Shown here piece by piece: positions 1 to 7,379 of a stretch of DNA of 22,837 nucleotides (positions are counted from its first letter, which is position 1; each line of letters begins with the position of its first letter). Source of the DNA: an uncultured beta proteobacterium (GTDB lineage Bacteria > Pseudomonadota > Gammaproteobacteria > Burkholderiales > SG8-39). The stretch is from contig CADEDU010000001.1 in assembly GCA_902826155.1 (NCBI GenBank), positions 231,170 through 254,006 on the forward strand, read 5' to 3'. Both the position numbers and the translations under genes were made by a program. Below the pieces are notes generated by a model. The model saw only the letters and a list, made by a program, of their open reading frames with translations. It was not told the DNA's origin and ran no database searches.

Positions 1-122
1 CGATCCGACCTGATGCGAATCGCGCGTGTCATCGCCACCGCATCGATTCGCGTTACGGCATCACCCCGACCGTGCCCTTTGCGGTTAGGATTCGGCCCGT
101 TTCAAATCCCCCGGAGGAAGAC

Positions 123-1337
123 ATGCACAGACTATCGCTTGCGTCGGCGCGGTTCTCGTCGGCCCGGCTTGTCGGCGCGGTGCTCGCTGCAAGCGCGATT
201 GCGCTCGGATCGGCGCACGCCCAGACCGTGAAGATCGGCGTGATCAACACCTACTCTGGACCGAACGCGACCCTTGGCGACATGATCGACAAGGGCATGC
301 AGCTCTACATCAAGCAGAACGAGAAGAGCCTGCCTGCCGGCGTGAAGATCGAACTGGTCAAGCGCGACGACGGCGGCCCCAACCCCGACAACGCCAAGCG
401 TCTGGCGCAGGAACTCATCGTGCGCGACCGGGTGAATCTGCTTACCGGCGTGGCGTGGACACCGAATGCGGCCGCGATCGCGCCGCTTACTGCCGAGGCC
501 AAGGTGCCGTTCTTCATCATGAACGCGGGGGCTTCGGCGATCACGACCATGTCGCCCTATGTCGCGCGCTTCTCGTTCACGCTGTGGCAGTCGGCTTACC
601 CGATGGGTCAATGGGCAGCCAAGAAGTTCAAGCGTGCCTATATCGCGGTGAGCGATTTCGCGCCGGGACATGATTCGCAGGCCGGGTTCGAGCGGGCCTT
701 CAAGGAGGGCGGAGGCGAGATCGTCGGTGCGGTGCGCATGCCGCTGGCCAACCCCGACTTCGTGCCGTTCATGCAGCGTGCCAAGGACGCCAAGCCGGAG
801 GCCTTGTTCGTGTTCATTCCGGCCGGCCGCCAAGCCACTGCGATCATGAAGGCGTACGGCGATCTCGGTCTGGACAAGGCCGGCATCAAACTGATCGGTC
901 CGGGCGACATCACCACCGACGAAGAACTGCCCAACATGGGCGAGGTGCCGCTGGGCGTGATCACGATGCATCATTATTCTGCGGCGGCCGACCGTCCGGC
1001 GAACAAGGCGTTCATCGAAGCCTGGAAGAAGGAGTACGGTGCCAGTTCCTGGCCGAGCTTCATGTCGGTGGGCGCCTGGGATGCCATGGATGCCATCTTC
1101 CAGTCGATCCGCGAGCAGAAAGGCAAGCTCGACCCCGACAAGACGATGGCTCTGGTCAAGACCTACAAGAACCCCAATAGTCCGCGCGGTCCTATCGCCA
1201 TCGACCCGGCTACGCGCGACATCATCCAGAATGAGTACCTGCGCGAAGTCCGCAAGGTCGGCGGGGCGCTCGCCAACGTGGAGATCGAGACGATCGCCAA
1301 CGTCAAGGACCCCTGGAAAGAGCTCAACAAGAAGTAG
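123..1337 (+). CDS. Liv-type ABC transporter periplasmic substrate-binding protein
   Basis: A 404-residue periplasmic binding protein of the type I fold (Peripla_BP_6, leucine/amide-binding family), which captures a ligand and hands it to the LivHM permease encoded next. An N-terminal signal peptide with a hydrophobic core at about residues 15-30 ends in AHA|Q near residue 33. The mature protein opens with VKIGVINTYSGPNATLGD, the usual start of this family. I chose the ATG at 123 over an in-frame upstream start at 72 because a strong ribosome binding site (GGAGGAAG) sits just before it and because the signal peptide then begins normally. It is the first gene of a five-gene importer, separated from livH by 141 bp with a hairpin. 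Related Burkholderiales proteins are often linked to aromatic or other organic acids rather than amino acids; the ligand here cannot be told. Confidence 0.93.
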   Translation: MHRLSLASARFSSARLVGAVLAASAIALGSAHAQTVKIGVINTYSGPNATLGDMIDKGMQLYIKQNEKSLPAGVKIELVKRDDGGPNPDNAKRLAQELIVRDRVNLLTGVAWTPNAAAIAPLTAEAKVPFFIMNAGASAITTMSPYVARFSFTLWQSAYPMGQWAAKKFKRAYIAVSDFAPGHDSQAGFERAFKEGGGEIVGAVRMPLANPDFVPFMQRAKDAKPEALFVFIPAGRQATAIMKAYGDLGLDKAGIKLIGPGDITTDEELPNMGEVPLGVITMHHYSAAADRPANKAFIEAWKKEYGASSWPSFMSVGAWDAMDAIFQSIREQKGKLDPDKTMALVKTYKNPNSPRGPIAIDPATRDIIQNEYLREVRKVGGALANVEIETIANVKDPWKELNKK

Positions 1338-1357
1338 CGCTGGCGGGCAGCACAAGG

Positions 1358-1384
1358 CGCCTCCGTGCTCATGGCGCGGAGGCG
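1358..1384 (+). terminator. Hairpin after the binding-protein gene, possible attenuator
   Basis: A perfect 8-bp stem (CGCCTCCG at 1358-1365, CGGAGGCG at 1377-1384) with an 11-nt loop lies 20 bp past the stop codon and is followed by TTATCGTTT. The tail is only partly U-rich, so this is a weak or partial terminator. A leaky stop here would let the binding protein be made in excess over the permease and ATPases, as is common in ABC importer operons. Confidence 0.5.
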
Positions 1385-1478
1385 TTATCGTTTCGATCCG
1401 TGCCGATGCAAGCGATCCAGTTGATCCAGGTCCGGCAACCGCAGTAACCCAGGCAATCCAAGCAACGGCAGCTCCTGC

Positions 1479-2354
1479 GTGAATGCCCTGTTCTCGCAAC
1501 TCGTAAGCGTCGCGTTCCACGGCGTGGCCTACGGGATGATCCTCTACATCATCTCGGTCGGGCTGTCGGTCACCATGGGCCTGATGGGTTTCGCCAATCT
1601 CGCACACGGCGTGTTCGCGATGGCGGGCGGCTACGTGATGCTCACCATGATGAACACGTATGGCGTGCCGTTTCCGCTCGCGCTGGCCATCGCTTTCGTT
1701 GCGGTGGCGTTGGGAAGCATGGTGCTGGAGCGGCTGTTGTACGCGCGGCTCTACTCGGCCGGTGAACTGGCGCAGGTGCTGTTCACGATCGGCTTGATCC
1801 TGATGGCGATCGCGGTGGCGCGCCTCATCTACGGCACGCTGCAGCAGCCGGTGACCTTGCCCAGCTACATGCAGGGTCAGATCAACCTGCTGGGCCGCGA
1901 TTTCCCCGCGTACCGGGTGGTCGTCATCATCTTCAGCGTGCTGATCGCCGTGTTGCTGTGGTTCGGGGTGGAGCGCACGCGCTGGGGAGCGATGTTGCGC
2001 GCGGCCGTCGACAACCGTTCGATGGCGCAATCGATCGGCATCGACACGAAGAAGCTGTTCACCCTTACATTCGCGCTCGGCTCGGGGCTTGCCGCGATCG
2101 GTGGCGGCATGGGGGCCGAACTGCTATCGATCCAGCCGACCTATCCGTTCGAGCACCTGGTGTTCTTCCTGATCGTGGTGTCGATCGGTGGCATGGGCAC
2201 GTTGAAAGGACCGTTCGTGGCGGCACTGCTGATAGGCGTGACCGACACCGCATGCAAGTACTGGCTGCCGCAGTTCGGCGCCTTCTTCATCTATGCCGCG
2301 GCGATCGCCCTGCTGCTGTGGCGGCCGGCCGGCCTGTTCGGACGTACCACGTAA
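1479..2354 (+). CDS. livH: Branched-chain amino acid-type ABC permease LivH
   Basis: A 291-residue inner-membrane permease of the BPD_transp_2 (LivH/LivM) family, forming half of the channel of the importer. Hydrophobic segments run throughout, starting with VAFHGVAYGMILYIISVGLS at about residues 10-29. The typical LivH pattern GLMGFANLAHGVFAMAGGY follows at about residues 35-53, and GGMGTLKGPFVAALLIG comes near the C-terminus. The length matches the family. The start is GTG at 1479; the ribosome binding site is poor, so translation initiation may be weak. The stop lies 3 bp before livM, so the two permeases are translationally linked. Confidence 0.93.
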   Translation: MNALFSQLVSVAFHGVAYGMILYIISVGLSVTMGLMGFANLAHGVFAMAGGYVMLTMMNTYGVPFPLALAIAFVAVALGSMVLERLLYARLYSAGELAQVLFTIGLILMAIAVARLIYGTLQQPVTLPSYMQGQINLLGRDFPAYRVVVIIFSVLIAVLLWFGVERTRWGAMLRAAVDNRSMAQSIGIDTKKLFTLTFALGSGLAAIGGGMGAELLSIQPTYPFEHLVFFLIVVSIGGMGTLKGPFVAALLIGVTDTACKYWLPQFGAFFIYAAAIALLLWRPAGLFGRTT

Positions 2355-2357
2355 TCC

Positions 2358-3353
2358 ATGGCCACGCCTTCAATCGTTGCAATCACCGCGCATGCCGGCG
2401 GCTACGGGGCGGATGCGCGCCTCAAGTGGACCGAGTGGCTGCCCTGGATCGCGGCAATCGCGGTGTATTTCTTCGCGCCGTCGTATCTGCCGTTGGGCAG
2501 CTACATCCTGATCCTCATCCTGTTCGCGCTCTCGCTCGATCTCATCCTGGGCTACGCCGGGATCATCACCCTGGGTCACACCGCGTATTTCGGATTGGGG
2601 GCGTACGTCGCGGGCATTCTGGCCAAGTTCGGCACGGCCGATCCGCTCATTGGCCTGGTGGTGGCTGCCGTGGCGGCCGGGGTGTTCGGGCTGATCACCG
2701 GGGCGATCATCCTGCGCACGCACGGGCTGACGCTGCTGATGCTCACCCTGGCGATCACGTCGATCTGCTACGAGATCGCCAACAAGGCCACCGACTGGAC
2801 CGGCGGTGCCGACGGCCTCTCGGGCATCTCGATGAATCCGCTGTTCGGTCAGTTCAAGTTCGACATGTTCGGTAACACCGCTTACCTCTACAGTCTGGTG
2901 CTGCTCTTCGTCGGCTGGTGGCTGATACGGCGGATCATCTATTCGCCGTTCGGTGCGTCGCTCGCCGGCGTGCGCGAGAACGCGGTGCGCATGCACGCAG
3001 TCGGCGCGCCGGTCTATCGACGGCTCGTTACCGTCTATGGGATCTCGGCGGCGATCGCCGGTGTTGCCGGCGCTGCGCTTACGCACACCACGCAGTTCGT
3101 CGGCCTCAAGGTGCTGGGCTTCGAACTGTCCGGCGATCTGCTCGTGATGCTGATCCTGGGCGGCGTGGGGCGCCTCTATGGCGCGTTCATCGGTCCGCTC
3201 ATCTACCTCCTGGCGCAGGATGCGCTCGCCAAGCAGTATCCGGAGTACTGGTACTTCTGGATCGGCGCGCTGCTGGTGGTCATCGTCATGTTCGCCCCCG
3301 GCGGGGTGCTCGGCCTGATCGATTCGATCCGCGCCAGGTTCCGTAAGTCATGA
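2358..3353 (+). CDS. livM: Branched-chain amino acid-type ABC permease LivM
   Basis: A 331-residue inner-membrane permease, the partner of LivH. After a short cytoplasmic N-terminus there are about eight to ten hydrophobic segments. The LivM landmarks are LSLDLILGYAGIITLGH at about residues 58-74 and a cytoplasmic loop SPFGASLAGVRENAVRMHAVG at about residues 196-216, which is the expected contact for the ATPases. GGVGRLYGAFIGPLIYLL follows in the last third. The ATG lies 3 bp after livH, and the gene's TGA overlaps the livG ATG in an ATGA arrangement, so the genes form one tightly coupled operon. Confidence 0.93.
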   Translation: MATPSIVAITAHAGGYGADARLKWTEWLPWIAAIAVYFFAPSYLPLGSYILILILFALSLDLILGYAGIITLGHTAYFGLGAYVAGILAKFGTADPLIGLVVAAVAAGVFGLITGAIILRTHGLTLLMLTLAITSICYEIANKATDWTGGADGLSGISMNPLFGQFKFDMFGNTAYLYSLVLLFVGWWLIRRIIYSPFGASLAGVRENAVRMHAVGAPVYRRLVTVYGISAAIAGVAGAALTHTTQFVGLKVLGFELSGDLLVMLILGGVGRLYGAFIGPLIYLLAQDALAKQYPEYWYFWIGALLVVIVMFAPGGVLGLIDSIRARFRKS

Positions 3354-4102
3354 GCACCATCGCGCTGCAGACGAGCCGGCTGTGCAAGAGCTTCGGTGCG
3401 CTCACCGTGGCCGACAACATCGAATTCCGGCTCGAAGCCGGCGCGCGGCACGCGCTGATCGGTCCGAACGGGGCCGGCAAGACCACGTTCGTCAACATGC
3501 TCACAGGACGCATCCAGCCGTCGTCGGGCTCGATCACGCTCGGCGGCGTCGACATCACGCGCGCGGCGCAAGGCGAACGTGTCAAGCGCGGCCTGGGGCG
3601 CACCTTCCAGATCAACACGCTGTTTCGCAATCTCACGGTGCTCGACAACGTCGCGCTGGGCATCGCCGAACGCGTCGGCGTGAGTGCGGGCATGTTCCGA
3701 CCGGCTGCGGCGCAGCGTGTGGTGGTCGACGAATCGCGCGCGCTGCTGTCGTCGTTGGGCCTGGCGGACGACGCCGACCAGCAACTCGCCGGCCTGCCCT
3801 ACGGCAAGCAGCGTCTGGTCGAGATCGCGATCGCGCTGGGCCTCAAACCGAAAGTGCTGTTGCTCGATGAGCCGGCTGCGGGCGTGCCCTCGCTCGAATC
3901 GCATCGCATCTTCGAGGTGCTCGACGGGCTGCCCAAGGAGATCGCGATCCTGATCATCGAGCACGACATGGATCTGGTGTTCCGGTTCGCGCAGCGCATC
4001 ACGGTGCTCGCGCAGGGCGCGGTGCTCGCCGAGGGCACACCGCAGCAGATTCGCACCGACGAGCGCGTGCGTCAGGTGTACCTGGGTGAAGAACATGGCT
4101 GA
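3350..4102 (+). CDS. livG: ABC transporter ATP-binding protein LivG
   Basis: A 250-residue ATPase, one of the two nucleotide-binding subunits of the importer. It has Walker A GPNGAGKT at residues 38-45, Walker B VLLLDEP at about 169-175 and the switch histidine at about residue 205 (IEHDMD). The ABC signature is LPYGKQR at about 149-155. LivG proteins usually have LAYGQQR rather than a full LSGGQ, so this is normal for the subfamily. The C-terminal part (VLAEGTPQQIRTDERVRQVYLGE) is the LivG-type extension. The start overlaps livM by 4 bp. Confidence 0.94.
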   Translation: MSTIALQTSRLCKSFGALTVADNIEFRLEAGARHALIGPNGAGKTTFVNMLTGRIQPSSGSITLGGVDITRAAQGERVKRGLGRTFQINTLFRNLTVLDNVALGIAERVGVSAGMFRPAAAQRVVVDESRALLSSLGLADDADQQLAGLPYGKQRLVEIAIALGLKPKVLLLDEPAAGVPSLESHRIFEVLDGLPKEIAILIIEHDMDLVFRFAQRITVLAQGAVLAEGTPQQIRTDERVRQVYLGEEHG

Positions 4103-4805
4103 GTCGAACGCGCATCTGGTGCTGAGCGGACTGCGCTCGGGCTATGGCGCGACGGTCGTGCTCGAGGACATCGAGCTGAATCTGGCCGAGCGCGGCACCC
4201 TCGCGGTGCTGGGGCGCAACGGCGTGGGCAAGACCACGCTGCTGGCAAGCATCATGGGGCACACCACCCATCACGCCGGTAGCGTCCAGTACCGCGGTCG
4301 CTCGATCGAGCGGCTGCCGGCCTATGCGCGCTCTCGTCTGGGGATCGGCTACGTGCCGCAGGCGCGCGAGATCTTTCCGTCGCTCACGGTGGAGGAGAAC
4401 CTCACCGTCGCCGAACGCCCGGGGCGCTGGACGCTGCAGCGGGTGTACGACATGTTTCCGCGACTGGCCGAACGCCGTTCGCACATGGGCAATCAGATCT
4501 CCGGCGGCGAGCAGCAGATGCTTGCGATCGGTCGCGCGCTGATGGGCAGCCCGTCGCTGCTGCTCATGGACGAGCCGCTCGAAGGGCTCGCGCCGATCAT
4601 CGTCGAGACGCTGCTGCAGGCGATGCAGCGGCTGATCCGCGAGGACGCACTAACGGTCGTGCTGGTCGAGCAGTCGGCGCGACGCGCGCTGCAGGTGACC
4701 GAGCAGGCGATCGTGCTCAATCGCGGCCGTATCGCCTACGCGGGCGCAAGCACCGAGCTGTTGAACGATCCTGATCGTCTGGCCAGTCTGTTCGTCGCCC
4801 AATAG
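4095..4805 (+). CDS. livF: ABC transporter ATP-binding protein LivF
   Basis: A 236-residue ATPase, the second nucleotide-binding subunit. It has Walker A GRNGVGKT at about residues 40-47, a signature ISGGEQ at about 135-140 and Walker B SLLLMDEP at about 154-161, followed by LEGLAPIIV, which is typical of LivF. I chose the ATG at 4095, which overlaps livG by 8 bp and has GGTGAAGA just upstream. A GTG at 4086 is in frame and would add three residues. It is the last gene of the importer operon and converges on folA. Confidence 0.93.
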   Translation: MAESNAHLVLSGLRSGYGATVVLEDIELNLAERGTLAVLGRNGVGKTTLLASIMGHTTHHAGSVQYRGRSIERLPAYARSRLGIGYVPQAREIFPSLTVEENLTVAERPGRWTLQRVYDMFPRLAERRSHMGNQISGGEQQMLAIGRALMGSPSLLLMDEPLEGLAPIIVETLLQAMQRLIREDALTVVLVEQSARRALQVTEQAIVLNRGRIAYAGASTELLNDPDRLASLFVAQ

Positions 4806-4849
4806 CTTCGCGCGCGTCGTTGCCGACGACAGGGCGTTCCCACGCTGGC

Positions 4850-4875
4850 TGCGTGCGCGAGAGGCGCAGCACGCA
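4850..4875. terminator. GC-rich hairpin between convergent livF and folA
   Basis: A perfect 7-bp stem (TGCGTGC at 4850-4856, GCACGCA at 4869-4875) lies in the 91-bp gap between the stop codons of livF and folA. A smaller 5-bp hairpin sits at 4816-4830. Neither has a real U-tract on either strand, so the terminator call rests on position and stem strength only. Confidence 0.3.
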
Positions 4876-4896
4876 AAGGCGATCGATCCAATCTGC

Positions 4897-5394
4897 TCAA
4901 TCGGACGCGATCCGCTCGTAATCCACGAACGCGTAGTCGAACCGCGGGGGTCCGGCATGGATGTGCTCGGCGCGCGCGAGCTCACGCCATCGTTTCGGAT
5001 CGAACGCCGGAAAGAAGGTATCGCCCGGAAATTCGGCGTCGATGTGGGTGAGATACATGCGATCGGCGCGCGGCAGCGCCTGCGCATAAATCTCGCCACC
5101 GCCGATCACGAATGCCATCGTGTCGCCCGCGCAGGCTGCCAGTGCAGCGTCGATCGAGGCGAACAACTCGCAGCCCGCCGACGCTGCGGTCGAGGCGCGC
5201 GAGACGATGAGATTGCGCCGTCCCGGCAGCGGCCGGCCGATCGATTCGAACGTCTTGCGCCCCATGACGATCGCGTGGCCCATGGTCAGCCGCTTGAAGC
5301 GCTGCAGATCCTCGGGGAGGTGCCACGGCATGCGGCCCGCCAGTCCGATCGCACGATTGCGAGCCAGCGCAGCGATGAGGGCGATTTCGGGCAT
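4897..5394 (-). CDS. folA: Dihydrofolate reductase
   Basis: A 165-residue cytoplasmic enzyme that reduces dihydrofolate to tetrahydrofolate with NADPH and so regenerates the cofactor consumed by thymidylate synthase. Family motifs are in order: AIGLAGRMPWHLPEDL with the catalytic acid at Asp29 (equivalent to E. coli Asp27), the NADPH-binding GRKTFESIGRPLPGR, and IGGGEIYAQALPRADRMYLT in the last third. The length fits chromosomal FolA. I chose the ATG at 5394 because the frame extends 28 residues upstream with no family-like sequence; the ribosome binding site is weak. thyA lies about 14 kb away on the same strand. Confidence 0.95.
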   Translation of the reverse strand: MPEIALIAALARNRAIGLAGRMPWHLPEDLQRFKRLTMGHAIVMGRKTFESIGRPLPGRRNLIVSRASTAASAGCELFASIDAALAACAGDTMAFVIGGGEIYAQALPRADRMYLTHIDAEFPGDTFFPAFDPKRWRELARAEHIHAGPPRFDYAFVDYERIASD

Positions 5395-5510
5395 GCTGTG
5401 TCGGATGGAACCGGCGCGTCGGGCGCGGGTCGAACCAGGGGTCGGCTGTCGCAGTCGAGGTCGCAGCCGATCGAACAATCGAGATCACGGGGTTACGACA
5501 ACGATACCTG

Positions 5511-5816
5511 ATGATGACTATGCACAGACAGCGGAACGCCAAGGTTCATCGCTCGATCGCGATCGGACTGATAGTGGTGTTGAGCGCATGCACGTCGCTT
5601 ACTTCGCGCGACCCTGCCCCGGTAGGCGCACAGCGCGCACAGCGGGTGACCGACTCGATCAATCTGCAGGGCTTTCCGCCGGAGTATCAGCGCGGCCATA
5701 CCGACGGCTGTGCGGCGGTCGGCGTGACGTCGCCGCCCAAACCGAGTGGCGAGGCGATGTACGTGCAGGGCTGGCAGGACGGGTACAAGCGCTGTTCGGC
5801 GCGGCGACCCAACTAG
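5511..5816 (+). CDS. Small predicted outer-membrane lipoprotein
   Basis: A 101-residue protein with a lipoprotein signal: a basic N-terminus, the hydrophobic stretch IAIGLIVVLSAC and lipobox LSAC with the acylated cysteine at residue 27. The +2 residue is Thr, which suggests outer-membrane sorting. The mature part is about 75 residues and contains YQRGHTDGC and YVQGWQDGYKRC, which look like two copies of a Y-x2-G-x2-DG-(C/Y) motif. The two cysteines could form a disulfide. I do not recognise a characterised family. Starts at 5511, 5514 and 5520 are all possible. The gene is divergent from folA with about 116 bp between them. Confidence 0.8.
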   Translation: MMTMHRQRNAKVHRSIAIGLIVVLSACTSLTSRDPAPVGAQRAQRVTDSINLQGFPPEYQRGHTDGCAAVGVTSPPKPSGEAMYVQGWQDGYKRCSARRPN

Positions 5817-5934
5817 CTGCTGAGTCCTGCCGGTGCAGGCTGCTTGGTCCTGGCTCGTATTGGCGCCGCGCGGTGCAATTCACGAGGCGGTTCCGGAATA
5901 AAGCCCAGGAGCTCAGAATTTCAAGGGGCCAAAA

Positions 5935-5974
5935 GCAACACGGCCGCGCGTCTCAGTGACGCGCGGCCGTTTGC
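5935..5974 (-). terminator. Very strong hairpin, terminator-like on the minus strand
   Basis: A stem of 13 perfect pairs (5940-5952 with 5958-5970, loop TCAGT) is extended by four more pairs after a single bulged C at 5939. On the minus strand it is followed by a short TTTT run (complement of 5931-5934). On the plus strand no U-tract follows. There is no minus-strand protein gene upstream that it could end, so it may instead end a small RNA or work as a structured element downstream of the lipoprotein gene. Confidence 0.45.
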
Positions 5975-6176
5975 ATGTTCCCCGTTACCGCTGGTTTTTG
6001 TAGGTTCGGGTGAGAGTCTCCCCATCCAGCGCTGTATTGGCGCCTTGCCCGTTCCCCCGTAGCCGGAGGTTATGCGCAAGGAGTATGCCAGCGCTCGGGC
6101 CGTCGTGGTACATCGATCGCAGGCGGCACTACTGCTCACGCCCGGCCGCGCCTCAGCTTGTTTGTGATGGCGGACG

Positions 6177-6248
6177 CCGCTGACGTGAGAAAAGGCACGT
6201 GATGCGGCGACGCAAAGCGGCGCAAAGGGTGACGTTACGCGTCAGCGG
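6177..6248. promoter_or_regulatory. Inverted repeat upstream of the catabolic operon, possible operator
   Basis: CCGCTGACG at 6177-6185 is repeated as its exact reverse complement at 6240-6248, with 54 nt between. The spacer holds a partial direct repeat (GCGACGCAAAG then GCGGCGCAAAG). The arms lie about 70-140 bp upstream of the first gene of a nine-gene operon, a plausible place for paired regulator sites. The regulator itself is not in the window. Confidence 0.3.
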
Positions 6249-6278
6249 AGGGTCGCCCGCCCCGGCGAATCACATCGG

Positions 6279-6284
6279 TAGAAT
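6279..6284 (+). promoter_or_regulatory. Possible -10 box TAGAAT upstream of the PdxA-like gene
   Basis: TAGAAT lies 36 bp before the TTG start of the first operon gene and is preceded by CGG. No convincing TTGACA-like -35 box is seen 16-18 bp upstream, so the promoter, if real, would depend on an activator. The box also sits in the loop of a short ATCGG/CCGAT hairpin. Confidence 0.3.
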
Positions 6285-6320
6285 GATTCCGATCCGTCCC
6301 AGACACCGAGAGGCCCCGGG

Positions 6321-7331
6321 TTGAGCAGCCAACTTGAATCGCCGCGCGTCGCCATTGCCCTGGGCGATCCGGCCGGCATCGGACCGGAGATCGCGCTCAA
6401 GGCGGCGATGGATCCGCAGGCGCGTGAACTTTGCACGCCGGTGCTGTACGGCGATCCACACGTGGTCAAGGCGCATGGGCTGGCGTGTGGACTGCGCGCG
6501 CAGGTGCGCATCATCGACAACGCACGCAATGCCACCGCCGATACCGACGCGGTATGGCTCGTCGCGCGCGTGCAGTTTGCAGCCGACGAACTCGTCATCG
6601 GACAAGTCCGTGCGGCACACGGGCGCTCGGCGATCGACTCGGCCCGCGCGGCGATTGCAGCCGCGATGGCAGGTGAGGTCGATGCGGTGATCGCCGCGCC
6701 GCAGACCGAAACGGCGATCAAGGCGGCGGGCATCGAATTCGACGGCTATCCCAGCTTCGTCGCACGTTGCACCGGCGTACCGGTCGACGATGCGTTCCTG
6801 ATGATCTGCTTCGACGACAAGCGCATCGTGCACACCACCTTGCACGTGAGCCTGCGACGCGCGCTCGAGCTGCTCACGCGCGAGCGTGTCGAGCGCGTCA
6901 TCGGTGCCACGCACAGTGCGCTGCGGCGCCTGGGCATCGCCGCGCCGCGCATCGCCGTGTCGGGCGTGAATCCGCACGCTGGTGAAGATGGTATGTTCGG
7001 CGACGAGGAGCTGACGACGGTTGCTCCGGCCATTCAGGCCGCGCGCGCTCGTGGCATCAGCGTGGAGGGGCCGTTCGGCGCGGATACGATGTTCGGCAAG
7101 GCTGGGTTCGATGCCTTCATCGTGATGGTTCACGACCAGGGTCACATCGCCGCCAAGACCCTCGCGTTCGACCGCACGGCCGGTATGACGATCGGCACCC
7201 CGATCGTGTTCAGCTCGGTCGCGCATGGCAGCGCCTACGATATCGCCGGGCGCAACAAAGCCAATCATCGCGCGATGCTGGAGGCACTGCGCCGCGTGGT
7301 GGGAGGCGTGCACGCTGTCGCTGGACGCTGA
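6321..7331 (+). CDS. Divergent PdxA-family NAD-dependent dehydrogenase
   Basis: A 336-residue protein of the PdxA family, metal- and NAD-dependent enzymes that oxidise and decarboxylate a beta-hydroxy acid. The family includes 4-hydroxythreonine-4-phosphate dehydrogenase, 4-phospho-D-threonate dehydrogenase and the terephthalate-pathway diol dehydrogenase TphB. The fold signatures are present: ALGDPAGIGPE at about residues 13-23, SGVNPHAGEDGMFG at 214-227 and MVHDQGH at 269-275. The three metal ligands of E. coli PdxA align with His175, His219 and His271, and Lys274 with Lys279. The other substrate contacts are changed: His136/Thr137 to Tyr143/Pro144, Asn283 to Gly288, Arg292 to Phe297. A role in vitamin B6 synthesis is therefore unlikely. 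The start is TTG at 6321, preceded by GAGAGG. It leads a probable nine-gene operon. Confidence 0.85.
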   Translation: MSSQLESPRVAIALGDPAGIGPEIALKAAMDPQARELCTPVLYGDPHVVKAHGLACGLRAQVRIIDNARNATADTDAVWLVARVQFAADELVIGQVRAAHGRSAIDSARAAIAAAMAGEVDAVIAAPQTETAIKAAGIEFDGYPSFVARCTGVPVDDAFLMICFDDKRIVHTTLHVSLRRALELLTRERVERVIGATHSALRRLGIAAPRIAVSGVNPHAGEDGMFGDEELTTVAPAIQAARARGISVEGPFGADTMFGKAGFDAFIVMVHDQGHIAAKTLAFDRTAGMTIGTPIVFSSVAHGSAYDIAGRNKANHRAMLEALRRVVGGVHAVAGR

Positions 7332-7379
7332 ATCCGGCGTGGCGCACTTGTCTTGATTCGAAGAGGAGAGGAGCAAACA

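Larger units (their letters stand above)
5817..6320. other. 504-bp gene-free region with a strong hairpin and inverted repeat
   Basis: No reading frame here looks like a protein. A small CCTGC/GCAGG hairpin sits at 5826-5839, a 17-bp hairpin at 5935-5974, and a CGCTGG/CCAGCG pair (5989-5994, 6026-6031) encloses a 31-nt loop. A 9-bp inverted repeat (6177-6185, 6240-6248) and a TAGAAT box (6279-6284) lie just before the PdxA-like gene. It probably holds the promoter and operator of the downstream operon, and possibly a small RNA gene. Confidence 0.5.

Noticed and set aside
1..122. A possible partial gene at the left edge.
   Set aside because: Short open frames there have no ribosome binding site or family sequence; I treat it as the upstream region of the binding-protein gene, with no clear promoter boxes.
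132..2030. A 632-codon open frame on the minus strand opposite the binding protein and livH.
   Set aside because: Same reason: no recognisable domain, and it lies opposite two clear transporter genes.
5995..6025. A stretch that at first looked like a tRNA T-arm (GGTTCGGGTG...).
   Set aside because: No acceptor stem, anticodon arm or full cloverleaf can be drawn around it.
5921..6139. Short frames of 72 codons on both strands in the gene-free region.
   Set aside because: No ribosome binding site, no domain, and they run through the 17-bp hairpin; not protein-like.
6321..7331. Annotation as the vitamin B6 biosynthesis gene pdxA.
   Set aside because: Four of five substrate-contact residues differ and the context is catabolic, so I give the family only.
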